Assembly: GCA_001632425.1 (NCBI GenBank)
Contig: KV425561.1
Span: 186,001 to 250,000, forward strand
DNA length: 64,000 nucleotides
Reading direction: 5' to 3'
Source: Neolentinus lepideus HHB14362 ss-1
Lineage: Eukaryota > Basidiomycota > Agaricomycetes > Gloeophyllales > Gloeophyllaceae
Shown piece after piece: positions 38,376 to 50,386 of this stretch. Position numbers and translations under genes: made by a program. Numbering within the stretch: position 1 is the first letter of the stretch; every line of letters begins with the position of its first letter. Under the pieces are notes generated by a model. It searched no databases. It had not been told where the DNA came from and saw only the letters and a program-made list of their open reading frames with translations.

Positions 38376-38901
38376 TTTCGACGCTTTCCTGGGTCCCTCA
38401 TTACATCCGCTCCCAGCCACTCACCAACAATCGCCACCTTTTGCGACCTCCCTCAATGGTGAACATTTCTCCCCTTGGTTGCGGTATTGAAGTAGGGTCT
38501 GCTTCTATGTAGCGTCTTCTCAGCATTGTGCGCTGGATGGCATTCATTTATGCTATTCCTGTTGTAATTCCATTCTCTGATTTCAATACTGCGGACCATA
38601 ATGTACCGTCTACACGCCTTCGTCGAGATACATATGTCCTTCAACATCCGGGCCTGCTCATAATAAACAACGGACGTGGCGAGTTGCTGTATCAAGTGCT
38701 GTATCAAGGCAACGTCCACGTGCCAACTGACGTATACGGACCACCTGAAGTAGGGTCGACCAGCACTTCAAATGTCGACACCTGTTATCGTGCTGCTAAC
38801 ACAACTGCCTCGACTCTCGCTGCGGTGACCAGCGCCGCCGCCATAAGACACAGCCGTGCTGTGCCCCTTCCGTTTCTCCACTGCATGTATTCGCGTTGTC
38901 C
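38376..38901. other. Intergenic or uncalled exon region
   Basis: Contains the alternative 3' frame of the upstream gene (to 38490) and a 147-codon frame from a GTG at 38528 without an ATG context or known motif. Promoter of the SMP gene. Confidence 0.35.
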
Positions 38902-41900
38902 ATGTCATTCAAGGCGCTCGTCTATGCCTACGTCCTTGGGGGAATCACGTTTATTCCGCTTGTTATTATAGGTCTGATTTTCGTTACTCTATACACGTCT
39001 GTGCCGGTGGGAGACCCTGATGTCGACAAGGACAAGCGCGGCGAGCTTGAGAAGGAGGAAGGTAGCGAGAAGCGCGCGGACGTGCAGTCGTCCGCGTCGG
39101 ATTTGAACGACATTCCGAAGACCAGGAAAGGGTGGCTTACGATTCGGAGGACGTTTGAGGAGTCAGGATTTGATGGGTCATACGTACAGCTGGTGCGTTC
39201 GTACTTGGATTCAAGGTCGAAGGACCCGAAGAAGTCCAGGCCGAAGGATATGTGGTACACCGTGCTCAAGGGGAAGGTGCTGTACCTTTATGAAGATGAA
39301 TCCATGACAGAATGCGAAGCTGCAATTGAGCTCAGCGGGCATGATGTCGCGGTCTATCCTGAGGGTATTGCGGATGGAGAGTTGTTCGCGAAGCGGAATG
39401 CAATCTGTCTGAAGCCCAGAACGCCTCCCGTGCTCAAGACTATGCCCAGTGTCACCAAGGAGATGATGCTGACAGATGAGAATATCGAGGAGAGTCTGGA
39501 TGAAATGTCCGGGGGTCCGAAGAAGAAGGAGAGGGAGAAGGCTAAACTGGAAGAGGTTGAGCGGCAGCGGGAGGCGGCTATGGAACAAGCTCTGGACCCA
39601 TCCACCCCGTGGTTCATATTCGTCCGATGTAACGTGGAGATGGAGGATTGGTACTTCGCCCTTATCCACGCATCCGAAAACGCAGCCAACAGCCCCACCC
39701 TCGAGCCTCTGAAACCTGTATTCAAGCCCGAGGACATGGCACATCTCGTCGCGACGCTGGACGAGCAACCCGACGTAATTCCCATGCGCTGGCTGAATGC
39801 ACTCGTAGGTCGGATCTTCTTCAGCTACTACCGCACGAAGACTTTGGAGGCGTACATCATCGGCCGGCTCATGAAAAAGCTGTCGAAGGTGAAACGTCCC
39901 AGTTTCCTGTCTGATGTGGTGGTGAAGGAGGTTTCGGTGGGCAACCGAGCACCGACGTTTAGCAAGCCTATGCTTAAGGAGCTTACGAAGGAAGGTGATG
40001 CCGCCTTGGAGGTCAAGATCCATTATAAGGGAGAGATACGGATTACAGTGGAGGCTACGGCTATCATCAATCTTGGAGCGCGGTTTAAATCGTACACTGT
40101 CAAGCTGGTGTTGGCGGCCGTTTTGAGGGAGCTGGATGGCAACCTACTCGTCAAAGTAAAGAGACCACCCAGCAGTCGTATCTGGTACGCGTTCACACAA
40201 GTGCCACATATGGTGCTTGATGTTGAGCCCATTGTGAGCGACCGTCAAATCACATGGAGCATGATCTTGAGCACTATTGAATCGAGACTGAAAGAAATCG
40301 TGAGTATTTTAGACGTACAGTAGTGAACGATATTAATCACTTGCACAGATCCAAGAGTCGATTGTCATGCCGAATATGGATGATATTACCTTCTTTGAGA
40401 GCTCATCCTATTCACATCGTGGCGGTATTTGGGCGGACGCATCGCGGGATGAAGCCAAGGAACCTGATGAGTCTGCGGTCGACAGCGACGATGCAGTTTC
40501 TACTACATCGATGCCTCCTCCCGATGTGACCGCTTCAGAGGTGGACAAGGATTCTACGCCGAACACGCGGTCTCACTCTACCGGTGAAGTAGCTACGGAA
40601 GCGGGACCCTCAGAATCTGCAGCTGGTGCTGAAGCTGACCCCTTCTTAGATGACAACACTCTTGTGGCGTCCACCACTTCTCAGCGTCGACCATCTGCGA
40701 GCTCACAGAAATCTGTTGCACGTTCTGTCCATTCGGAAATGCAGGCTGCAGCCTATGAAGAAGAACAGAGAGGGCGGCCGACGGAAATGGATAACACTGT
40801 CCCTGCACGACCGCGATCAGCGCCGGCGGATGCACCTTCAGATACTGACGGTTCGTCAGATTTGAACGGACATCTCTCTGCTCACTCGACGCGCCGATCT
40901 GTGTCTCAGCATTCTCAATCGTCGTCGTTACGTTCCTCATCCTCATCTCGTGATCATCATGATTTCAGTGAAGCATCCGATGGCACCCCTACCCCTCAGA
41001 TACCTCAGAAACCTACTTCCCGAACGGGCACGGGCTTGAGTATCTCGTCTAGTCCGACCACCTCGTTCTTCTCTACACTCAAGTCAAAGGCAGGTGATAA
41101 ACAGGCTTTGAGCAATACTGCTAAGGAGGCTATGCGGAAATGGGGAGTGAATGTGAATTGGGGGTCGCTGCGACGTGAGGGGGCTGGAAATGCGAATACG
41201 AACGAGTGGGGAGACAACACGAACCCCGGGGAATCGAGCCGCTCAAACCTCAAATCAAGGTTCAGTTATGCCGACGTACGGGCTGCTGTGACAGAGCGGA
41301 AAGAGCGAGGTAGGGCATCTCCAGATGTGGCTGGCTCCAGCTCGGCGGCATCGAGCTCGTCTGAACCAATAGCTGTCCCCGGTAGTCAGCAGGATCCCAG
41401 ACGCGATACGAGTCGGTCGCCTACCAGTTACCCTCATAAATTCGGCATATCGCCCCCTTCCGACGCACAGTCGGGTTTGACTCCACCAGACAGGAATGAC
41501 CGGCCGAAGATCATGGCACCCTCCATGTCACGGACTACGACTGCCTTACAAGCGTCAGCCGAGCTCGACGAGATACCGAAAGAAGACGTCCCGGTGCATC
41601 CCCCTTCGCCCATACACACTCAGCCTCAACAAGCGCGGTCGATGACGATACCTGGCATCCACGCGAGTCATCGTGGCGAGGTCATGGCCATGGGATGGAA
41701 ACCTCCGTCACCTCCACCTACCTCTGTCGATAACAGTAAAGGGCGGAGTCCTGCGATCTCAAGTGTGTATAGACTTCTCAAGAGTCCCATGCTGTCCCCG
41801 CAGCAGCAGAATCAAGGAAGTGAAGCGCTGTCTCAGAGCAGTGCGGAAGAGCAATCCCCACCTACTGGTGACCCAGGTCCTTCGCGACCCACACCGCCGC

Positions 41901-42154
41901 CGCCGCTCCCGCCAAGGTCGACTCCGACGATGATTCCGCGGACCACTGACTCGCCTGCGTCTGCTGCGCTCAAGACTATCGCAACGAAGATTGAGAGCAA
42001 AGATCCTTCCATTGACGGTAATCAAGTATTGAGCGCACCCTCTTCACCGCCTGGACCTACTGTTGGCGAAGCTGTATCTTCCGCTAGCGCTGAGAGACCC
42101 GTACCACCGAAACCTCCATTGCCACCTCGAAGAATCCAAACCTCGCAGGCCTAA
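38902..42154 (+). CDS. nvj2: SMP/PH-domain lipid-transfer protein at membrane contact sites (Nvj2/TEX2-like), 1067 aa
   Basis: Tethers the ER to the vacuole/Golgi and moves lipids or ceramide in this family. Exons 38902-40299 and 40349-42154, one 49-nt intron, phase 0. An N-terminal membrane helix ([20 protein letters not shown]) is followed by a charged linker. A split PH-like region has [29 protein letters not shown] and [19 protein letters not shown]. The SMP domain runs from [19 protein letters not shown] through [20 protein letters not shown] and [14 protein letters not shown] strands (here [20 protein letters not shown]) to PMLDVEP-like [19 protein letters not shown] and [16 protein letters not shown]. 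The last 550 residues are Ser/Pro-rich and disordered, ending in proline runs ([19 protein letters not shown]), possible SH3-binding sites. The domain order matches Nvj2; the long tail is typical of basidiomycete versions. Confidence 0.9.
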
Positions 42155-42745
42155 CGCAACTTGTATTATTACCATCATCGCATTGCACAGCATCCATATT
42201 CATACATGATTTATTTCTGGTATAGCTGTTCGGGTGTGCTGAGAGGGACCTGGACCGTAAGTTTGCAAGGGCCAATCAGCGTCCGGCGGCGAAACTGGTA
42301 ACGGATGTTGACATCCGACGGAGGCGTTGCAGTCGGGCTCTAGACTTTCTCCGTTCTGCTTGCATCTTGACATCGATCGCAATGAGCATGGTCAAGGATC
42401 GCTCTAGTAAATAGATGAGGTTGTTGTGGGTATGCTCAATCGTTTGGTGCAGTGAGGGCAGCCTTTCAAGATGCGTCCGAGCTCGATGCGTGGTGTTAGT
42501 GAACTATATTGTCATGATATCCTCACTGCGTCCATGTTTCACGTCGTTACACCGTTCAGACCGATGGCTGGGCAAGTTTGGATTGGTTCCATTTGGCCCC
42601 GTCGTGTATGTAATAGTTCAGGGTTTCATAACCGAGGCAATACATTTATGAAGGCTGCATATAAGACCAGCAAGATTCACAAGGCTGTTGGTAAATCCCG
42701 TCCTCGTTGGCGAGCGACCGAACCACATAGCGAGCAGCGATATTC
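42155..42745. other. Intergenic, 591 bases
   Basis: Between same-strand genes; nothing recognised apart from the presumed 3' UTR and promoter. Confidence 0.4.
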
Positions 42746-45700
42746 ATGAGAAGTAGCAGCGGCCACGAAAGTGGCGTTCGCAGCTGCCAATCAGCTGATG
42801 CCGCCGGCCAGGATCCCTTAGCAGAGACGCAGACATTGACGACCGCAGTTCTTCCTCTACTTATCTCTCCGAACCTAGAGGCTTTGCTCGAGCACGACAA
42901 TCGCGCTCGGTGCTCGCCAATATATACTCCCGGCTGTGTCTCACCGATAGACAGAGGAACATCGACAGTCGGCCTACCACCGCCTAGGAAGCGAAGGTCA
43001 CGATCCAACACTGCCGGTGCGGCGGTTGCAGCACCCATTGTAAACTCGGAAACCAGGGGTTGCGCTCATCATTTTCCCTGCAAGACGAGTTCGCAACCGA
43101 CGACAGCTAAAGAGCACGAACCTGTCGTTGCCGCTGCTTCTCTTTCAGACGCGTCTCCTTCATACCATAACCCATTTCTAAATCCTACACCCTCCCTTCA
43201 GTCTCTTGCTTTTCACTCCTGTGCTACTTTGTGCTCCGGCGCCTCGCCTCATACCTCAGACCATTCCGACGGCTCTCATGACAAGCCCCGTCGAATCATT
43301 CCTTTAAGTCTTTCGAATTTCTCCTTCACAAACGACGTAGTCCTTGGTGGTGCACCGCACCGTGTCTCACTTTTCTCCAATTTGGAAAGACTATCATCAT
43401 ATCACAGCAATCATACCAAAGCATCTTCCTCTGGTCAACTAGAACTTTCACTCAGCTCGAAGCGCGATATTAAGGGAAACAATCAACAGTCATCGCCCAA
43501 CCAAATTGCCAATCAGGGACCCTCTCCTGTTGTTTCAGTGAAACAGGTCATATTGTTGGAAACGTCTCTCTCAACACGGTTAGAGTCCCTTTTGAACGAA
43601 GGTATGTGATTGTATCTGTCATTTCCAATATTTATTGATTGCGTTGCAGAGATGTCATCGGCAGATAGTGTCGATGACGACCACACTGATGCGCACTTTC
43701 CGCAGCGGGAAGACGCCCGACCGTCTGCTGCCACCTCGGGAAACATAAATCCTGCAGCATCATTCCACAATGCAAGCGGTGCCTGTGCTCCATCGAGACT
43801 GAAATTGAATGTCTCGTATCCTTCAGAATCCAGATACGCCTCCGCTTCTTCTGCTATCAGCATATCTGGCACTCAATACCCTTCTTCCATGAACACTATC
43901 GAAAGCCAGCGCTACCGTAGACCTGCGAAAGCTCACACAACATCACCTACTCAGAGCGGGAATCGTGAATCTTTTATCGACTGGAGCTCACCTTCATCCC
44001 CTGTCCGACGCTTCGTGGATGGGAGTGATCATTCAGGTGAAACTTCCCCGGCAATGCCCACGTTTGTTGTGCACAAGTCAGCGATGTCATCGAAATCAAG
44101 CCTTGATTCCGATATCTCTGCCCCTCGACGACAGCCTCTATCTGGACGCTCCCCAACCTCCATGTCGTTTCCTCTTTCAGTTTCAGCGCTCACTCCACGC
44201 TCTCAGAAGCCACCCATTCCCACCGCACCGAAACCCAAGTTCAGACGCTCCGCCTCCGCACAGCCTGCGAAGGCCAAGCGCCATGATAAGGCCTCATCAA
44301 GTTCTGATACGTTGGATGTAAGGAGCTCTGAGATGCCATTGCCTCCCACCACCAACCTTCTCAACTCTCATGAGCGTGCAGAACTGATCAGGAAAACGCG
44401 CAAGCTAACCCAGGTGTTTGGGAAGCCTCCAGAAGCGTCGGCTGTATACCCTGACTCGCCTGTTCTGGGCCTGGGGCCTCAGCTGCTTCCACAAGCAAGA
44501 CGTGGTCACCACCGCGGTGCGGTGTCTATGGTCACCAATGCTCCGATACCCAGAGCGATGTGGCCGCCTCCAGAAGGCACGCAATACCTCTCGCCGAATG
44601 GCCGACGGTTCTCGACGCCATTGAGCCCCGACCAGCTGTCTTTCCTCAGCGTAGATCCCGGTGACCGATATGCCGGCCGCCATAGCCCGATCAGCTCCCA
44701 AGGGGAGCTTTACATTGAAATTGGGTCGCAGGAGAGGGAGCCGCATAGCGGCTATGAGGACGACAATTTGTGTGGAGAGCCGCCGGACTCGCCGACGTCG
44801 TTCATGGACCTCTCGGAAGAGGAAGTCGTTGATGATATGTCTTCGTTTTTAGACGCGGATTCACCGAAGTCGCCGAGACGCAGGAGACCGTTTTCCCCGT
44901 CTACGCCCACACTCATGGAGACGCTGAGCTTGGATGGGCAGTCCGAAGAGGAGGAAAGACGGCGCAAGCGCGAGAGACTTGCCAAATTGCATCGCTTCTT
45001 GGGTTCTCGTGTGCCTGTGGGCTTGGTGCTTGGGGTAGAAGATCCTCTATTGTCGCCGTTGCCCCCTCCTGCTTTGCAAACCGTGCATTCAGGGGATGAA
45101 GAGCTGCAAAAAGCCTGGGTCCGAAGGCGCCGTAGTAGCTCCGCTGCTGCGTTCCCTGCTCGTTGGTCTGACGACGTCGACCGGCTTAAAGAGGACCTTG
45201 ATGAACGGGAGAAGGCTATTAATGTCAGGAGGGCGCAGAAGATGGAAAAGGTGCGCGTTGACACTTACTCGTATTTGATTGTCTCTTCCTGTAACTTTAC
45301 CCAGATGTTCGGCGCGACCCCGCCCCAGGCCCTTTACCATACTCGAAAACCGTCGACGATGGTGAACACAGATCTCGGTCGTTTTGGCCACTCTCATTCA
45401 CCGCCGCCTACTGCAACGGCTGCTGGGTCACCGACTAGCCGCAACGTCAACCAGTCGGCGTACACCAAGGTCAGGACGAAAGGCAAGAAGAAGTCGAACC
45501 GTCCTGGTACATCTGAGTCTTCCCAAGGGCTGCTCCAGTCGGAAAACGCGGATTACAGACCTGAGGATAGCTCGCCGGTCGACCGGCGTCTCTCGATTGT
45601 TTATATGCATTATCGGCACTCGCTGGAGTCTCTGAATAATATCCTAGACAGGGTTAGTAACAATTAATATATAGGGTTTGCGGTGCTAATCCACGTTTTC

Positions 45701-46174
45701 CAGGATGACAAGGAATCACTGGCTCAACTCCACCAGTATCTGAATGGCGCAGAGCTGCCTTTGCAAACTTTCAATCGTGACCCTCAGCCGAGTGAACGCA
45801 AGATGTCAATCTCGTCTTCTATGCGCTCTGAACGGAGAAGATCGCTGCCCCCCAGGACCTCGGTGCTCTCCTTGGCTTCGGAATATAATCTGGGATCTCC
45901 GGATGCCGATATGACTTCCTTCCAGCTGCGGAGGCGTAAGGCAGCGAAGTTAACCAACTTCTTCGGAGTTGACTACCGAGACCTTATTTCTGACGTTTTG
46001 GAAAGCATTGAGAAGGGCGTCGAGGAGGATGGTGGTAAGGGCACATTGAAACCGGAGGAAGTGCAGGTGCGTATTCCCTAGCTCCACTTTGCGTATGGTT
46101 GATTGGTTTCGATTGCCCAGGACTTGATGAAAAAGCTGCGAAGCCTAAGGACGAAACGAAACGTTATTTCATGA
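42746..46174 (+). CDS. Large disordered protein with three Lys/Leu-Phe-Gly motifs, 1073 aa
   Basis: Unrecognised fungal protein. Exons 42746-43601, 43650-45250, 45305-45652, 45704-46066 and 46121-46174; all phases agree. Mostly Ser/Pro-rich with basic patches (PPPRKRRSRSNT; KPKFRRSASAQPAKAKRHDK). Three short related segments stand out: IRKTRKLTQVFGKPPEAS (about residue 532), RLAKLHRFLGSRVPVGLVLG (about 726) and RKAAKLTNFFGVDYRDLISD (about 1013). Each is a basic stretch, then K-L-x-x-(F/V)-(F/L)-G. A charged helix (WSDDVDRLKEDLDEREKAIN) and an IVYMHYRHSLESLNNILD helix lie between the last two. The protein ends KLRSLRTKRNVIS. There are no membrane or enzyme domains. Composition suggests a cytoskeletal or signalling scaffold, but that is inference only. 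Confidence 0.8.
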
Positions 46175-47047
46175 CACTCATGCTCTTGGTCGAATAATCT
46201 ATGAACATCTATTAATGGAAACCTACACGTTACCTCGCATACCCATATTATCTTCCTGTAGCGTAAATAGCTCCCTCGGTATGTTTTGCTTGTAACATTG
46301 CAGTCGGTTTTCTTGCCACAAATGTGTTTTGGTGCCATCGTCCGCAATAGATTCGGTCGCTGAAGGCAATGTATGCAGGATCACTTTATCGACGCGTGTA
46401 CCAGCTAATAACTGGGAAACGGCAGAGCCATCTGAGATGCTGTGGTATGCGGGCCAAACACACCTGGAAACTCATTTGAAGGCTCACGTGGCGCGTATTG
46501 CTTTGGAGGGTGAGCGAGCTACCCGACTTGGTGTTACATTCTGCTGACAGGATGAGGTATCCCCTTCTGTATGCCCTGCGCACTATTGACTGTGACGTGA
46601 ATCCATCATTAATCCAGGAGCCAACGAGATGATTCGTCCGACGAGACGTCTGAATACACGGCTCGCATAGATTTGCCTAATAAGGCAAGTTTACCGCCCA
46701 AATGCACCTCCATTATATCGGACTTCGGTGAGACTGTCATCAGTGATGCTTATTTCTCATTTACCGTCCCGACAGAGTGCACGCTCCAGTCTATGCCGCC
46801 CCTAGGTTTTAGCGTGAGTCATGTCTGTTCACTCTAGCTTGGGTTATATGACGATCCATTTGCAGGCCTATAAGCGCCCTTACTTAAAACACTTCATTCA
46901 TATTCGCTTTATGTTATTAGCTATGGCTTGCATGTCACACATTCGTTGAGATGATCGCTACGATACGATACGATACGAAACGCAGTGCATGCTTGAAGAC
47001 CGCGGGAAATGCCAAAGGAAAGCCGAAGACACGGTATATAGATTATC
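46175..47047. other. Intergenic with possible gene remnant
   Basis: Downstream of the large protein and of the convergent golgin-like gene. Contains the exon-like segment 46622-46813 and a TTG-started frame at 46329-46547 (ANNWETAEPSEMLWYAGQ) that cannot be joined cleanly to it. Confidence 0.4.
46622..46813 (+). pseudogene. Exon-like 64-codon fragment of unknown protein
   Basis: Open reading SDETSEYTARIDLPNKASLP, then a beta-rich stretch GETVISDAYFSFTVPTECTL ending at a GTGAGT donor (46814). It lacks an ATG. The upstream acceptor (ATTAATCCAG) leads to candidate exons with stops. Either a decayed gene or an exon of a gene I cannot assemble. Confidence 0.3.
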
Positions 47048-49785
47048 TTAGAGAATAACAAGGTCCCCACGGCAGCAATGACACCAGAAGATATGCGACT
47101 CATCGAGGAACTGTGGACGTCTATGCGCGTGGCGGTCAAACGATAACTGATGCTTGACGGCGGGCTCCAGTACTGTGGGTAAGCCAGAAGCGTCGCGCCT
47201 CATGCTGGACACCGGAGATAGTGCTCGGGAGGAGGGCTTGCTCGTGGACTGTGAGGCACTCATTTCGCTCTCGATCCTAGCTTTCAGCATGTGGAGACTA
47301 ACTTTGCGTTTGTGCTGAGTTTCGGGAGACAAAGTCTGGTCCAAGAGGGATCGAGAAGACGTCCGAGTGGGAAGGGTAGGTCGAGTTGTATTGAAAGACG
47401 CCCTACGGATATCGTTACCCTGCTTCGTTGCCCGGCTTCCTGGCCCGGACGGACCAGGCGGAGAGAAAGGCCTGTGAGACGCTTGAGAAGAAGGGCGGTG
47501 CTGCAATAGCTGGTCTTCTAGCACTCGAACCTGCTTCTGAAGCGAGTGAACTTTGGCCTCAGCCTCGAAAGCATCGTTCTCTAGTCCTCGTATGCGTGAG
47601 TAAGCATTGGACAGATCCAAGGCATGCTGTTGTTTCAATGCGCTCAGCATCTCCTCATCTAGCGATACCGACTTGGTACTCGGAGAAGGGACTGAAGCCG
47701 CTGCCACTCGTAGTTGCTCTATTTCTTCGTCCTTTGCAGTCATTTCCCGACGGACAGTTTCGAGTTCGCTTCTTGCTCGTTCGAGAAATTCTTCCTCTTC
47801 AGCTTGAGCTTCCGTGCGCTCCTCCAGCTCCTCTTGCAAGGATAGCAACTGCGCTTCACGACCCCGTGATGATGCGCTCAAGCGAGCAATTTCGTCCTTC
47901 TGCTCAGCTTCAGTGTGGAGCAGAGCAACATTCATGGACTGGACACTCTCGAGTTCTTGGCGTATCTTGTCAAGATCAGCTTGTAGGTTGGCATAAGCTC
48001 CCTGTAATTCCGACAGGGCATCTTGTCTCGAAGAGTGCTCTTTCAGTAAAGCTGCTTGAAGCTGTTTCATTTGCTCGTCTGTTTCGCCTCTTTGTTGACG
48101 CAGCTGCTCTAGAGAAACTTCCAACTCTTCGATTGTTGAGTCGCGAGATCGAATCTCCTTCTCAAGTCCTTCGATTCGCTCGCTCAACTCGAGCTTCTCA
48201 TTGGTCAACTCCACCAACTTGGGACGCATCTCCTCCAGCGAACGCATGAGATTGCTCCCCTCGGACTGAAGATCCATTTGAATCCTTTCGGCCTCCTCTG
48301 CCCGCCTACGAGTACCTCGGAGCTCAGTCTGAACAGACTGAAGCTGTCGAGTAAGGGAACCTATTTCTGATGCAGCTTGGGTCAACTTCTGTTCGAGGTC
48401 CGAGATCGTTTTGCGACCATAATCGACCTCTCCCTGGAGCGTTGCCTTTGTCTTCAGCGCAGCATCTCGCTCAGTTGAGATGTATGACAGCTGGTTTTCG
48501 AGCGTAACCTGGCGCTCCATTAATCCCGCAATTTGCTTTTTGGACTCGGTTTGAGCTTCATCATGCAGTTGCAGCTCGACCTCCAGACTATCCCGTTCTG
48601 CTTTGAGTGCGTCATGAGTCTGTGTACATTGTTACTCTTAACGAAGACCATGATAGATTCGCACACTGACCTGCTTCACTTTGGATAGTTGGAATTCCAG
48701 TTCGTCCGCTCGATTTTGCGTATTCTTCAGCGAAACCTCCAGCCTCTCGACCGTGTCATCATTTTGAATTTGTTCTGTCAGTTCTCGTATAGTGTTCTGA
48801 CGTGACTCGACCTCGGCACGCAAATCGTTTGCGGTCCCTCTTAGAAGTTGCAATTCTCTTTCCTAGCGCATACAATGAGAATCATATGAATCATAGCTCA
48901 GAGGAACGTACCTGGTCCCGGCAGCGGTCCGACAAGTCTTTCTCTCGAATTTTGAGCTCGTTTATCTGACGTGATGCAGCAACCCCGTCACTCTCCAGTT
49001 GCTTGGTCCGGTCTTGCAAACCACTGGATTTGGTGCTTTCATCGCGCAGCATGGACTCGGCTTCGTGTAACTCTGGGAACAGATATAAGCATCAGGATTG
49101 AAGGCAGTGTGTGAGCGCATGAAAATTCCTGACTAGCTTCCACATCTCGTAAGTGTTCCAGAGATGCACTGAGAGTGGCCTTCTCGGAAACCAACAAGGA
49201 GATAGTCTGCTGCTGGCTTTGAATATGAGACTCGAGCTCCGCCAACTCTTCTAGATGGTTTGAAGAAGTCTGTATGGGTACCGGAGGCTGCACGGGTTTT
49301 GGTGCAATCTGGGCTCGTATTGATGGTGGTGGTGAAGTTACTGGTAGACGGGATGCTACAGGAGGTGCAGAAGGAGAGTCGACGCGTGGTAGAGACGATA
49401 ACCATCCTGAGTCCCTGCCATCCGTAGGGTGAGACGCGAATCTATAACAGAGACAGCCGAGTGTCAGCAGCTGTAGTGTGACGGTTGCACAAAGGCCTCC
49501 GGAAGTGTGTAATGCACCTACACGTCACCAAGATTCTTCTTCTCCTCTTCTTGGTGCACCTGCGAAGGTGCAGGTGAGAATGTCCGTGCCGACTCAACGG
49601 CAGGACTGGACGGACGTGACGAGGTCGTGCTGTCGGCTGCAGGGTGATTTCCCGCTTTCTTCTGTTGTCGTTTCTTCGCCTATGTTGTGCAAACGGGTCA
49701 GTATCAGCTTGCCCGATACAGCTGGCTAACATACCAAGAGAGCCTTTGCTCGTGCTGCCTTCGCTGCACGGTCATCCTCAGACAT
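47048..49785 (-). CDS. Golgin-like coiled-coil protein
   Basis: The ATG at 49783-49785 begins MSEDDRAAKAARAKALL, joined to AKKRQQKKAG; such a basic Ala/Lys-rich start is common to Golgi coiled-coil proteins. A short Ser/Pro-rich part (APKPVQPPVPIQTSSN) leads into roughly 450 residues of heptad coiled coil (ELAELESHIQSQQQTISLL; LTRQLQSVQTELRGTRRRAE; LELSERIEGLEKEIRSRD). Four or five short introns lie in the 5' half; the last exon is 47048-48619. After the coil comes a Ser/Thr-rich linker, and the protein ends with a compact segment RPQFLDESHIFWCHCCRGDL followed by VIL. There is no GRIP or transmembrane end. Vesicle tethering is the likely role of such a protein, but Golgi location is inferred from architecture only. 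Confidence 0.75.
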
Positions 49786-50386
49786 CGTAACGCGTGTCGA
49801 GCGCGAACCCCAGCTGCTGGACAAGGATGACGCGTAGTCGGACTCGTATAATAGTGCAAGCTAGTGCAAGGCTATGAATACGAGCTTGATTACGTCCTGT
49901 CACGTACGCTGTCCCGCTCAGTGGAGTCGGGCTACACGTCGAACCACGTCGAGCATTTGCCTGTGCGCAGTCTTCAGTTCTGACGAGGGTACTCTCAAAC
50001 GCGATCAGTCGCAAGCAATCTAACTTTCACATACGGCAGTAATGCATATTCTCCTATATATAGATGCAAGCCAGTGTCACAAACGTAGGTAAAGAGACGT
50101 GAAAAACAAGCGGAAGAATTTAGCGCAGGGTAACGATGATAGAACTGATAGCAAAGGAATATACCACATAAGAAGTGCACCGGGGTTTAAAAGAGTACTA
50201 GAGATGACTTGTAAGGACAGACTGACGCAGCCGGTCACATACCGAGCAAACGCGAAGACGAGTGCAGAAGAATATGATTAGAAAGACGGAAGGCCGAGAA
50301 GCGTAATAATAACGGAAGAGGTGATGACTGAGGGCGATGGTGAGGTATGGCAAAGGAGATTATAAGAATACAGGAGAGAAGAACAA
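49786..50386. other. Intergenic, 601 bases
   Basis: Promoter of the golgin-like gene and 3' UTR of the G-beta gene. No coding sequence is supported. Confidence 0.4.

Noticed and set aside
39211..40023. 270-codon minus-strand frame opposite the SMP protein
   Set aside because: Antisense of a clear SMP/PH coding exon; no independent motif.
47428..48249. 273-codon plus-strand frame opposite the golgin-like coiled coil
   Set aside because: Antisense of heptad-coding sequence, which is often stop-free on the reverse strand.
50235..50386. C-terminal extension of the G-beta protein by read-through ([11 protein letters not shown]...)
   Set aside because: A 52-nt intron restores the standard STLRVWA end of G-beta proteins.
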